64,000 nucleotides of DNA. It comes from Chondrus crispus (Eukaryota > Rhodophyta > Florideophyceae > Gigartinales > Gigartinaceae). A program made the position numbers and the translations under genes. Of this stretch, positions 28,108 through 38,161 are shown piece by piece (the first letter of the stretch is position 1; each line of letters starts with the position of its first letter). Location: NCBI RefSeq assembly GCF_000350225.1, contig NW_005179093.1, forward strand, positions 108,932 through 172,931, in the 5' to 3' direction. The notes under the pieces are model-generated. The model did not search any database. It was not told the DNA's origin and saw only the letters and a list, made by a program, of their open reading frames with translations.

Positions 28108-29484
28108 TCATTGTCCTCCGAAGGACTCCGACTCGAACTGATCACAAGACAACTCATTCCATGGCGCTGTGACTATCTGCTCATCGGTCAGCGATTCAGT
28201 GCCATTCGCCAAGGCCTTGTTCACAATTGCCCGCTGCCTAGTTAGCTTGCGACGCAACTGTAGACTCCGAGGCATGTTTAACGGCGCATTATAAGCTGCA
28301 GCACGATAAAACATCATTCGATGTTCGTACGCCTCCCTGTCTCTTCTACACGCTATGGACTGTACGGAAAACTCCTCCCTGGCATCCTCCTTGCGTCGTG
28401 CACACAACGATTTCCTTCTCTCGGCTGCTTCCTTTCCAGCCACCAATTCGACAGCTGGTGCACTAGTCAGCACACATCCTGCTGCTGTATCAACAAAACC
28501 TCTCTTCAAAAATACAGGTTGTATGAACGCATTTTGGCGGAAGGCTTCGCGCTTTTCATTTAGCATGCACTTCATTTCCTCCACAGATGCAATGCTAGAT
28601 GGAAACTTACTGGACAGTGGTCGAGGTATTCCAATAACTTTTGAGCGATCGAATGGACACACGCCGGACTTTTCGAAACTACCCTTGATAATATGAGGTA
28701 TGAAAGTTTCCTGATATGCCTCTCGCATTACGTTACAGATGTCGAAGACATCCAAAGCATTATCTCTAGTAGCAAATGACACGTTTCGAAGAACCTCATT
28801 GACGCGTTGCTTGAAGGACCCAAAAGTCCCCACATCCAGCGGCTGCGTGGCACCACTAGTGTGGGCAGGAATGGCGTAGGCAATTATTCCCCCACGGTCA
28901 AGAATCGAAAGTGCTTCGAAACTCATGTGAATTCTGTATGCCTCATAAAGAAGCAGCAGCTTCGTACTCCCTGCCGTTAACCTCAATTCCTCCACAAACA
29001 AAGAAGCCCATGCTATGAAAATGCTTTTGTGGATTCCAGCAACTCCATCCCTCGTCGCAATCATGCTGCCTCTCGGGAGGCAGTCAGCAACAGTTTCCGT
29101 TTGTTCTATTCCGCCTCGCTGAATGGTGCGATAGGGAACTGATTTGCCCTTGAAAACAAACACAGGATTTGCAGCGTCACCTGATGCTAAAAACACCGGC
29201 ATCATCGTGACGCGATGATTGTATGAAAAATTAACCAGCTTCTGCTCAGTTTGGGAATTACGTAGACCGTAATGTTTATGCTTGGAAGAACCAAGTTTCT
29301 CCTTGCCTGGCGAAATACCTGACTTATCCAGATTGGCAATTCTTGACGGATCTATACCGTTGGTCTTTATGACATCCTCCAAGGCCGCAAAGAACGAAGT
29401 CAAATTCTCAGCATTAGTACACCGTAACCGCTTCCCTTCCTGCGGACTACTCTTGCCAAATCTTATGCGACGTTGTGTCTTGCC
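28108..29484 (-). pseudogene. Pogo/Tigger transposase, catalytic (DDE) half
   Basis: The frame is open from 29484 to the stop at 28108, although the first ATG is at 29403. It contains FFAALEDVIKTNGIDPSRI, then the first catalytic Asp in NLDKSGI, then VTMMPVFLASGDAANPVFVFKG. The second catalytic site, normally LLLDGHSSH, reads LLLYEAYRIHMS, so the Asp is lost. The third Asp survives in TQPLDVGTF. A conserved pogo C-terminal segment follows (KGSFEKSGVCPFDRSKV). The N-terminal DNA-binding half lies about 600 bp upstream at 30.1-30.5 kb. The missing Asp and the break make an inactive copy likely. Confidence 0.82.
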
Positions 29485-30081
29485 TCAAATGATTGAGCAA
29501 ACTTGCGACCGGGATGTGGTACAACCGTAGGGACGCAAAACCGTAAACGGAAAAGGACAGGCTGTACCTAAAAATGAGGGAGCCTCGAGGACCGCTACAC
29601 TGAAGTGTCAGGTAGTATAATCTGGAACGGTAGGAAGCACTGGACAAGGGAGGTACACCGCACTGGGCACGCGCAGTCGTACTGTGGTGTAGAGCAGTAC
29701 GACCGGTGGCGAGCTGGAAACCTGAGGGACTTACTTAACCGTACGGTAAAAGGACTAGGGTAGAAAGTAAGGGGAGGCGTGCTTGCCTCGGTTTACCTCC
29801 AGCGGGGTGCCCCCCTATCTTATACCCCCTAGTAGGGCGGTGGTTCCGGACGGACTACAGTAGCTGTACATACTGTATCCAGCTTACTGTAGCTTACGGC
29901 AACTAAAAATGACTACTGTACTAACCCACCGATCGGTCGCGCACCACGTGTACACCTGCACTAGCTGGTGCCACTAACTACACGTGGACTCCCACGTGGC
30001 TACATCTACACGTGCTGGCCACGTATGCACCGTATCGGTTAACATCTTACTACTGTACTCGGCGGAGCCCCTGGTACCCGC
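29485..30081. other. Non-coding interruption between transposase halves, rich in CACGTG and TACTGTA motifs
   Basis: About 600 bp where transposase homology is lost. It contains four CACGTG boxes (29945-29950, 29981-29986, 29993-29998, 30009-30014), several TACTGTA or TACAGTA motifs (29.86-30.09 kb) and an imperfect 15-bp hairpin at 30051-30092. A string at about 29800-29818 (GGGGTGCCCCCCTAT) resembles the element's terminal repeat. It may be an intron, or a nested insertion of a non-autonomous relative; the near-terminal-repeat string favours the second. Confidence 0.5.
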
Positions 30082-30456
30082 CTAGTACAGTAGCACCACT
30101 TGGCCATTGTACCACACGGGACGCAAGTTCTTGAATGGCAACTTTCTCTGCCTGTGTTTTGGCATTCTACAACACATTAATTCCACAACATCATAAAGGT
30201 CCATCCTGGTAAGCGCGTAGCCTTGACTGGAGAACTGTGTTAGCAGATAAATAAGGCTGTTCTCTTCGCCCACGGTTAGGGCGGGCTTCCGTTCTCGCGA
30301 CTTCACATCAATGCACTGCGTCCGTCTTTTGAATTGTCGGCTGAATGTCGTGAGGGCTACGCTGCCAAACGACGCACCCTTGCGCAAAGAAAAACCTTTG
30401 TCTTCCGCGATAAAGGCCTGCTGTAGTCTGCGGTCATGTTTTGTCAACTTCGTCAT
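30082..30456 (-). pseudogene. Pogo/Tigger transposase, N-terminal DNA-binding half
   Basis: Starts at the ATG at 30456 (a longer frame reaches 30585). It has a psq-like helix-turn-helix region (GASFGSVALTTFSRQFKRR) followed by the CENP-B/Tigger-type module ALTVGEENSLIYLLTQFS, GYALTRMDLYDVVELM and LPFKNLRP. Homology stops at about 30110 and the frame ends at 30082. It is collinear with the catalytic half on the same strand, so both are read as one broken transposase gene. Confidence 0.75.
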
Positions 30457-30822
30457 AGTAGTTGAGCACCCAGGAGCCAGTCTTGTGACTGGATTGCCGG
30501 GGCTTGGGAAAAGGCAGTGATGAGATATGAGGTATTGAGTCTGTAAGAAATAGGCGGGCAATTTGTTTTGGGTGCCATGTGGCAATGGTTTGGATTTTTT
30601 CTACGATTCCATCTCCATACAGTAATCAAGCTCCGATAAAAGCACCTCTGGTCATTTTCTTTATTCAATGTTCTTTTGATCGAATGCTATCTCAGAGAAC
30701 GTCCAGGTGTCATGCTTGGACTGGATAGTACGTGTCCGCGCTGTGAGACGGCATGCGAGCGAGGATAGCCGTTGCTACAGAGAACCATATGGCGTAGCTC
30801 GAGCGTTGTTGGAGACGCATCT

Positions 30823-33792
30823 TCACAGTTCCGTATTAGCAGTGGCTGCAGTGAGCGATTTTCGGGCTAGAGATTCGAAGATGGTCTTCGTGCTGTCGGA
30901 GCGTGCACCCAAAGTGTCGAAGGCTATAGGGGCGAAGTGCCAATCCATGGCAGGGATCGGGGCGTTGCTTGGCAAGTGCAGGGCATTGCGAAGAGTGCGG
31001 CGTATGGCCTGTCTCTTTGCACTATCGGCGGCTTCAGCGGCGGCTGCCGGTCGCTGTGCGGATTGACGGATTAAATTGGTAGCATAAGGGCTGCGTACTG
31101 TCACATCATACGCCGTAGGCTTATCAGGGAGCATACCAGGTGGAGGAGGTCCAGGTTGGACGAGTATATCAGCGGGACGATGTTCCGTATTTGGAATGAG
31201 GAAAGGGACTTCAAGGGTGCATGCGTAGCCAGCAGCACGAAAAGCAGAGTTGGCAAGTTCGTTGCGAAGCGTATTGTGCCGGTGAGTAATGCCAAATCCT
31301 TTTCGACAGTGCGTGGCATGGTCTCCTCGCGAGTACATGACTTCGTTACAGTGCGAACAACGAAGTGGAGTAATGGAATCAGGGTAGACTGGGGCATCAA
31401 GATGTCGGCGGAGTATTATGGACCATTGGGATGAGTGTACGCGGGTAGCGAGGGAGGGGTGGGCAATTGGAAATGAAGAGGCGCCAGGTGACAGCAAAGA
31501 GTGATATCGAACTCTTCGACGTACCGACATGGTACAGTGGTCAACTGGGTTTGGCTGGGCTGTCCTAGAATCGTGTTCCCAGAAACGCCGCGAAGCTGCA
31601 GCATGTATGACCTGAAATAAAAAGTGGTGAGTTCCTTCAGGTCTATTGGCAAGTGCTGTAGGTTCGTATTGTCCCAGGGGATAGTCTTCGGAAGCTGAAC
31701 GCAACACGGAGTACGCAGGAGGTCGGTCGTTGGGAGATAGGTCGCGCATCAGTGTGCGGAGGTATGGACGGGCCGATCTGAGGTAGTGAGATAGATGGCA
31801 GTCGTCTTGGCCTTGTAGACGGTGCGGTGCTGACGTAATGAGGCTTGAGGCATATGAGGCATTTGCAAGCGGATGCATGGCTATGAAGCCATGGCCGCCA
31901 AAGCGGAAAGGGAGGCTTGTCTGGGAGGTTACCGATGGAGATAAAGGAACGTTGTTCATTTTTGAATAGTATTGGTGTTGAGTTTCGTCAAATGCTTTCG
32001 CGAACGGCATGGAAGAACGTGGCGGTATCAGTCGGAAAAGGTGCTGTACTCGACAAGCAGACGCACACATGCGGTGTAAGTGAAATTTGATGCGGGCATC
32101 GGGAACTTCTTGAAGGAGGCTGAGCGTCTCGCTGCAAGATTGTAATTTCGTATCGATAAGGGCGTTGATATAGTCTGGGGTTCCTATTAGTGTACCTAGG
32201 ATTTCAATTCCTGTCGCCGTGATCTGTCCTCATGGGAGAAGAGAAGACAATGCCTTGATAGTGGTAGCGTCGTTTGACGGCACGTATGCTCGTGTCTTGC
32301 TCAAGTTGATGTAATATTGATGGTGGGGTCCGATTGCGTGGAGAAGGCGAATAGCCTTAATTATTTCTTCGAGGGGTCCTGCTAGGGTGATGTCGTCAGC
32401 GTAGGCGAGCGTGAGCGGAAGGTGACATTCCTGAACTAGCTTGCGCAGGAGCTCATGTACTGCCAGAGAAAACAGCAACATGCTCGACGGGTCTCCTTGC
32501 TGTGCCCCGTCCCGATTGAGAATTATCTGAGGCGGAGAGGCAGGTATGATGAGCGGAGGTGACTGGTTGGCATATATTAAATTGCAGAATCGAGCGAGTG
32601 TAGGCTTGCGCTCAGAGAGGGTGTCCAGGAAGCGCTGTCGCAAGCATCTGTTGAACGCATTACTGGCATCAATAGAGACCACTACGAAGTCATTGTGGTA
32701 AACATTCTTGCGAGTAATTTCCGTGGTATCGTGAATAATGTCATCGAGGCCAGCACGGATCCCGTTTGCTTTTTGTGTGGGGTGTGGGTAGTCGCGCGTG
32801 TCTTCGATGGCTGGAGCGAGCAAGGTTTTCATTACGACGCGACGAAGGACCTGCCCTATTGCAATTGGGCGTACCTTTCCCGGGCGTGGGTTAAGAGGGA
32901 GGAGCGTTGCCGCGGCAATGAGCGGTACCGTCTGGTCGGGAATATTGCCAGAAGCGAGGAGCCTTACCAGGATGGTAAGCGCAGAAAGGCCAGTCAAGCC
33001 TGCTTGGGGGGTGATGGGGGTTGTCACCAAGAGGTGCAAGATTCGAGGCGTCATCAAATCAGGTCCAGGCGCTGAATGGGGATATAGCGAGCGCACAGAT
33101 TTTCGCACAGCAGATTATGCGATGTCCGGGGTCGGTGGAAGGTCAGGAGACGGAATCGGCCTCACTGGCGCTGGGGATTTTGGGTGGAGGGCTGAGAGGG
33201 CGACGTGCGTGATGGGGTCGTTCGGGTCGGCCAGCGGGGCGTTTGTGAGTGCGTGCATGGCACGACCGTACTGTGCTTCGTAAGCGAGGCGCATTGCACG
33301 CCCTAGTCGTTGGGCTGCTTGTGTTCGCTTCGATCTTGGGTTGGGGTGGCGGAGGTGCCAATGGTGACGTGAGTGTTGGGCTGCGAGGGCCTCCCGCCAA
33401 AGGGCGGGCCATTCTGATTCAGAGCCCGCCCGTCGAAGGCGTTGAGATAAGGCCCGCATTTGACCGTACTGGGTTCGCCATCCATGTTCTCCGCGAAACG
33501 ACCTTCTAAGTATTGCCGTGGGGAAGAGGTAGAGTCGCAGGAAGGCGCCATGCATCTCTGTGGGGGGGAGTCGGGTAGACGCTTTGCGGATGAGACGTAT
33601 AAGAAGCAGCACAGTTGCGTGGAGGCAAGGGCCCGGGACAGAGTAAAAGAGGTCAGACTGACGAAAGGGGGAACGGAGTAGGTCATCCACGGAAGGAAGG
33701 GATTCTGTGCCAACGGCGTTAGGGCGAAAGGGCGCAGTAGATGTGGTGTTGGAGGGGGCAGCTGCGGGAGCGAGGATGGGAGCTGTATTCAT
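30823..33792 (-). pseudogene. Non-LTR retrotransposon ORF: reverse transcriptase plus putative endonuclease, two nonsense codons
   Basis: One reading frame of 990 codons from the ATG at 33792 to the stop at 30823, interrupted only by in-frame stops at 33115-33117 (TAA) and 32230-32232 (TGA). The middle section is a reverse transcriptase: SAPGPDLMTPRIL, GKVRPIAIGQVLRR, SIDASNAFN, GAQQGDPSSMLLFSL and the catalytic YADDITLAGP. The C-terminal section has CSHCNEVMYSRGDHATHC (a Cys/His finger), then RHNTLRNEL, and RPADILV followed by AYDVTV. That layout resembles the finger plus PD-(D/E)xK-like nuclease of R2-type elements; the nuclease call is inference. No second ORF or clear poly(A) tail was identified. 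The few lesions suggest a fairly recent loss of function. Confidence 0.85.
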
Positions 33793-34232
33793 TGCAGAGG
33801 GGGAGGAGGATTGGAAGTAGGGGCCCTAGTCGGTGAGGCAATGGGGTGTGGCATATGAGCGTCGAGCAGAATTTTGTTATCAGAAGGGGCAGGGCAAGGA
33901 GATAGGGACGCCCGGTCTCCTTGCTTTGGGTCAAAGTTTCCGCGAGGACGGTGAGGTGGGGGAAGCTCGGCGGAGAAGGAAAGTGGGCGCTTGCGCAGAA
34001 GGTTTGGGGGTGATAAAGAAGCAGAAGAGGCTACCGCTGTCTGAGAGGGTGTTGGTTGGCGTATGGCATCAGCGGGCTTGGGGGGAGGACTTACTAAAGA
34101 ACGTGGCGGCTATAGTTTCGGCGTCACGGCCATGCAAAGGAGCGAAATTCATGGAAAATGTGCACTTATGGACCAGAAAGCTTTAATGATGTTTAAATTT
34201 TGCCTATATCCCTCTGTTCCGCAAATGGGTGC

Positions 34233-34261
34233 ACTGTACCATTTTATGGGGCACCCCCTTG
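34233..34261 (-). repeat. Right terminal inverted repeat of the pogo-like element
   Basis: Read on the minus strand it begins CAAGGGGGTGCCCC, with TA just outside (34262-34263). Pairs with 27822-27850. Confidence 0.75.
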
Positions 34262-34333
34262 TACTCTTGATGTCAAGAGTACAGCACACGCTATACAGTA
34301 GGTGTTGACACCTACTGTATAGCGTGTGCTGTA
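34261..34333. repeat. Two tandem perfect hairpins with TG loops
   Basis: Hairpin one, 34261-34282, is a perfect 10-bp stem with a two-base TG loop. Hairpin two, 34280-34333, is a perfect 26-bp stem (arms 34280-34305 and 34308-34333), also with a TG loop. Both start exactly where the right terminal repeat of the pogo-like element ends. Each arm of the larger one contains a TACAGTA/TACTGTA unit. Such near-zero-loop palindromes can extrude as cruciforms or give a long hairpin RNA. Confidence 0.9.
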
Positions 34334-34950
34334 TACTGTAAGTTTGCGGCACATGTGCCCGTAGTACACGTGGAACACATGGGACATTAAAACTTGGGCA
34401 AAACAGGAAATAAACCAAGAAAGTTCAAAAATATCCCAAGGGGTGAACACTGTGCGGACAACGTTCCAGGCCAATTGAAGGATACCGGCCCCCTTTGTCA
34501 CACCCCACCAAACCTCTCAGAAGCATATCCCTGCAGCCCTCCCATAACAACTATGAGGGGGCTCTTTTTTATAAGGCAAAAATATTAGACACAGCCCAGA
34601 AACGCGTATGCGCGCCCTTCCGACACGGCCAACACGCCCACTTTTCTAGTAGCCACAGTTATTTGGCTTGCACACGCATAAGTCCTCGACCGTCCATCAA
34701 GACCGACCCGTGCGCAGCCTTGACACACTCTATCCGCACCTTCCCTGTTTGCATGACGCCCCCATCTCCGCGCAGTGACGGCATCCACCTCAACCCTGGC
34801 ACACACCACCACAAATCCTGCCTTGCCGTCACTAAAAAGAACCAACAAATCTGAGGCCGGTCCCGATTGACAAGCCGGGGAGGCGCCGGCCGTCGCGCAA
34901 CGTCGGCTACATGCGCCCCGGCGACAGCCGCGACGAGCCCGCCTCGCGCG
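34334..34950. other. Intergenic, upstream of the TFIIB-like gene
   Basis: No conserved frame. Contains further TACTGTA (34334-34340 area) and ACACGTGG motifs near the hairpins and then C-rich sequence. Probably holds the promoter of the downstream gene. Confidence 0.4.
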
Positions 34951-37277
34951 ATGCTGGGCTCCAAAAAGACCTGTTCCAATTGCCATGGCACTTCATTTCG
35001 AAGAGTGTGAGTTTATTCTTGTCCCCCGAAATACCTCGCCTCTCTCGTCCGCGAAACTCGTCTCTAACTGCCTTTTTTTGTTCCTCGCTCGACGATGCTC
35101 CGTTTTATTTGCGTTTGCAGAAAAATTAACAGGACGATCCAGTGCGAAACGTGTAAGCTCATACTTGAAGAGCGCTTCACGAGTGATTTGGCTGAGTACC
35201 ATGCGATTACACAGACTGAGGAAGTTCAATGTGTCGTCTCACCAGACCATCTGCACAACTACTTGGTGGACGTATGTTTTCGTCACGCAGCAATGATCCG
35301 CCGCTGTGTTGCTTTATGCCGTTGCCCATGATTTGGAATGCGAATTGACTAACACGAAAGAAACTTTCGATTTTCGTTTCGCTCGCACAGGATATTCCCA
35401 ATGACCCATATTGTACTCCAGGTTTCATAACAGCTTTCCGAATGTTGTCCCCACTGCGCGAACCCGTTTACGCTGCATCTGCTCGCACGCTTAGCGGTTC
35501 GCTTGCGGAAATGGAGAGAATAATCGGCGAAACACTCTTTTCCGGTTACGTGGGATACAACGGCAGGGCGCCAGGTAGCACGACAAAGAAAGAGGAGCTG
35601 CAAGAGTCTGCAGAACGGAACAGAACGGGGGGCGACGCGAGGCACACCCTGGTTGCTTACTTCGAGATTGTCGAACTCGCAAGCATTCTTTGCGTGGACA
35701 GAGAGACCACAAACTTGGCGATTCGCACGTTCCGTCATACCGCCAACAACACGAGTCTTCGCAATAGAAATGTTGAATCATTAGCAACCGCTGCGTTTGT
35801 ATCTGCAGCGGAGAGAAGGTGGAATGAGTACCAGGATTGGTCGAAACGGGAGAAAGGGGCCGTTCCAAGTGACAAGGAACCTCACCTTCCTGCGCGTGAT
35901 GAAGACGCTCCCGCAGCATCGTCTTCAGAATGGCCTACTGTGCCAAGGCATCTCTCAGTCGAAGAGATTTCCACGGCGGCCAATCTGGATGTGGCCGAGG
36001 TCGTGCGATACCTGAAAGTAGTCAACATTGCCCTCCGTAAGCAGCGTCCTGAGAATAGTTCTTCAATCGCTGCGCACATGCCAACGTTCTGCAGTCGGTT
36101 AGATCTCCCGGAGAGGACTCGGAGACTTGCCATTGGGATTGCGGAGAAAGCCATGGAGAACAACATTTGCTCGCGACGTTATCCACCCTCGCTCTCTGCA
36201 GCGGCCATCCGTTTGGCATGTCAGCTGGACGGCGTCCGGAAAACGCAAGTGGAAATATGCCGTGCAACTCCAGTCACAGACGTTACTCTTCGCAAAGTGC
36301 ACAAGGAGCTTATCCGTGACGAAAGCATGGTGATACCGGAATGGTACACGAATGACAAGCGTCAGCAGACGGAGGCTACGTTTTCTGAGACTGGGCGCCC
36401 TTTTGCGAGACCTGCTGCAAAGCGTGCCACTGAACGGGCCTCTTCCTCGCAGGAAGACAGAGAAGAGAGTCCAAGTGATGAGAAGACTGGGCCTGCGGCA
36501 GATAGCAGCGACTTGGGTTCTCAACAGGAGGAGCCAAACGTCTCACTTGTTCCGCCGCCCCTTCCCCCTGGATTCGGCAAGGGACAAGGACGTCCGAAAG
36601 CGAAGAGAGAAGAAGAGAAGAAAGCAGAACCAGTTGTATCGCAGCCGCAGCCGCCTATGCCCAACAGTAACCCTATGCTTGCAATGCTCAACAATCCTGC
36701 TATGCAGGCATTTGCAAATGTATTTGCGATGATGCCGCAGCTCAGTCCTCCTCCACCTCCTGCGCTACCCCCACTTCCGTCGGCGTCAGATTCGAAGGGC
36801 CCTCAGGTGCAGGCCAGGGGACCTGGAGATTCAAGTGAAAGAGCTGATGCGAGGGAAGTCACCCCACCACCTGAGAATGGTGTAGGAAAGAAGAACGAGG
36901 AGTCTCGTTCATTGGCTGCAACAAAGCCTGAGCAGTCGCAACCTGTGCAATCATCTCAACCTCTACAGGCGAATGGAAATTTGATGGGTGGTGTGCAATC
37001 AATGATGAAAATGGTTCAAGCCATGCAAGCAATCCAGGCGATGCAGAAACAGACTGTTGAGCAAGAGGGAGGGGAAGCTACCGAACAACTCAACCCAATT
37101 GCAATGATGGCGATGGCAATGGCACAAGCTCAAAATGCCGTGGCGATGGCGTCCAAATCCACGGTGGCTCAAGCGCAACCGAATGCACCACAAGATTCCT
37201 CTCAAGCAAAGCCAGCGTTGGATGAACCTGGTCCGGAGGCACAGGGAACGAAGGAACAAAATCAGCTGGAGAACTGA
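34951..37277 (+). CDS. TFIIB-like general transcription factor with long Met/Gln/Pro-rich C-terminal tail, three exons
   Basis: Exons at 34951-35006, 35121-35271 and 35391-37277 give 697 residues. Introns (114 and 119 bp) have GTGAGT and GTATGT donors, CTAAC motifs and CAG acceptors. The join restores a zinc ribbon C8-x2-C11-x15-C27-x2-C30, the same spacing as in TFIIB, with QCETCKLILEERF after it. Two cyclin folds follow: one around VELASILCVDRETTNLAIRTFRH, with a roughly 45-residue insertion, and a second with MPTFCSRLDLP, SLSAAAIRLACQ and TPVTDVTLRKVHKEL. TFIIB recruits RNA polymerase II to TBP-bound promoters. From about residue 370 the protein is low-complexity: an acidic/Ser part, a proline stretch, then Met/Gln/Ala-rich runs (MMKMVQAMQAIQAMQ, MMAMAMAQAQN). 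TFIIB is normally about 320-350 residues, so the tail doubles its size. Brf1 or a plant-type TFIIB relative is the alternative; the second fold looks closest to TFIIB. Confidence 0.85.
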
Positions 37278-38161
37278 ACAGAAACCATTGTTACTTATAT
37301 TGTATAGGCGCGACGATTGTATCATACGCACATGTAAATTTCAAGTGAAGCGGTCGTTTTCGGGACGGTCTTTGTTATGGTTGTAGCCTGGCATTATATA
37401 CTGCATGTACAGGAGTCACTTTATCTTTTCGCGAAAATGAAACTCATGAGTTCGCAAACTATTTGCAATTAACGTCGAGATCATCCCAACTGTTTCTCCA
37501 TCACAGAGGCGTAACTCTCGATAACTTGATTGTTGTATTGCTTGGTCCTGTTGAAAAGATGATAATTCTGTAGTGCAAGCTGTGCATTCCACACCCTCTG
37601 AGCACTGTACCTTTATAATTCACATCACCAACGGATGCGAGTGTCCCCATACAGTAGGAAGATCGTCGTACGAACCTGCACTGAACTCCACCTATCGTAT
37701 CCGGTTCAGCAATTTGCTAATCCGTGTAGGCTCAAGACGTGTCGCCCAACTGGTGCTCCATCCGATCCCAGTGTCGAGGCGCCCCTTAATTTATGATATA
37801 TCTAAAAAGCAAAAAAATCGATGAAGTCTGTAGGCACGAGCAGGGCACTCCTTTCACACGTAGCTTTTCGCTTCCATCCTTTCTCCTTTTGCAGCGTCGC
37901 TTCGGCTCTTAAGCTCACAGCACACTCCGCTCTGTGAGCCGCAAAGAGAAGAGTGACTTGCCGGTCCTCTACTGGTATTTTGAGCATGTCAATCCGAGTG
38001 AATGTTACGGGAAGTCGGGCATACGTTCTTGTTTATTTAGCCGCCAGAATTCCGGAGGCTCTACATCGGTGAGTAGTACGCCCTGTAGACGACAAGCTGG
38101 CGTTGCGCAAGCTCGAGGGAATCGAATTCCCGCCTTCAAAGAATTTCCATTTCTCACCACA
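37278..38161. other. Intergenic, upstream of NAA35
   Basis: No conserved frame. A GGTGAGTAG string near 38070 and a pyrimidine-rich stretch before the ATG could be a 5' leader intron. The frame upstream of the NAA35 ATG is open to 37934 but has no ATG in it and no conserved sequence. Confidence 0.4.

Larger units (their letters stand above)
27822..34261 (-). mobile_element. Decayed pogo/Tigger DNA transposon with nested non-LTR retrotransposon
   Basis: The outer limits are 29-bp imperfect terminal inverted repeats (23 of 29 positions match, beginning CAMGGGGGTGCCCC) with a TA dinucleotide outside each end (27820-27821 and 34262-34263). TA flanks are the known target duplication of the Tc1/mariner-pogo superfamily. 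Inside, on the minus strand, are both halves of a pogo-type transposase (28.1-29.5 and 30.1-30.5 kb). A separate non-LTR retrotransposon fills 30.8-33.8 kb, between the transposase start and the right terminal repeat. Removing that insertion leaves about 3 kb, a usual size for such an element. All coding parts are broken, so the element is no longer autonomous. Confidence 0.75.

Noticed and set aside
30707-31066. 119-codon plus-strand frame
   Set aside because: Antisense to the C-terminal part of the non-LTR retrotransposon ORF.
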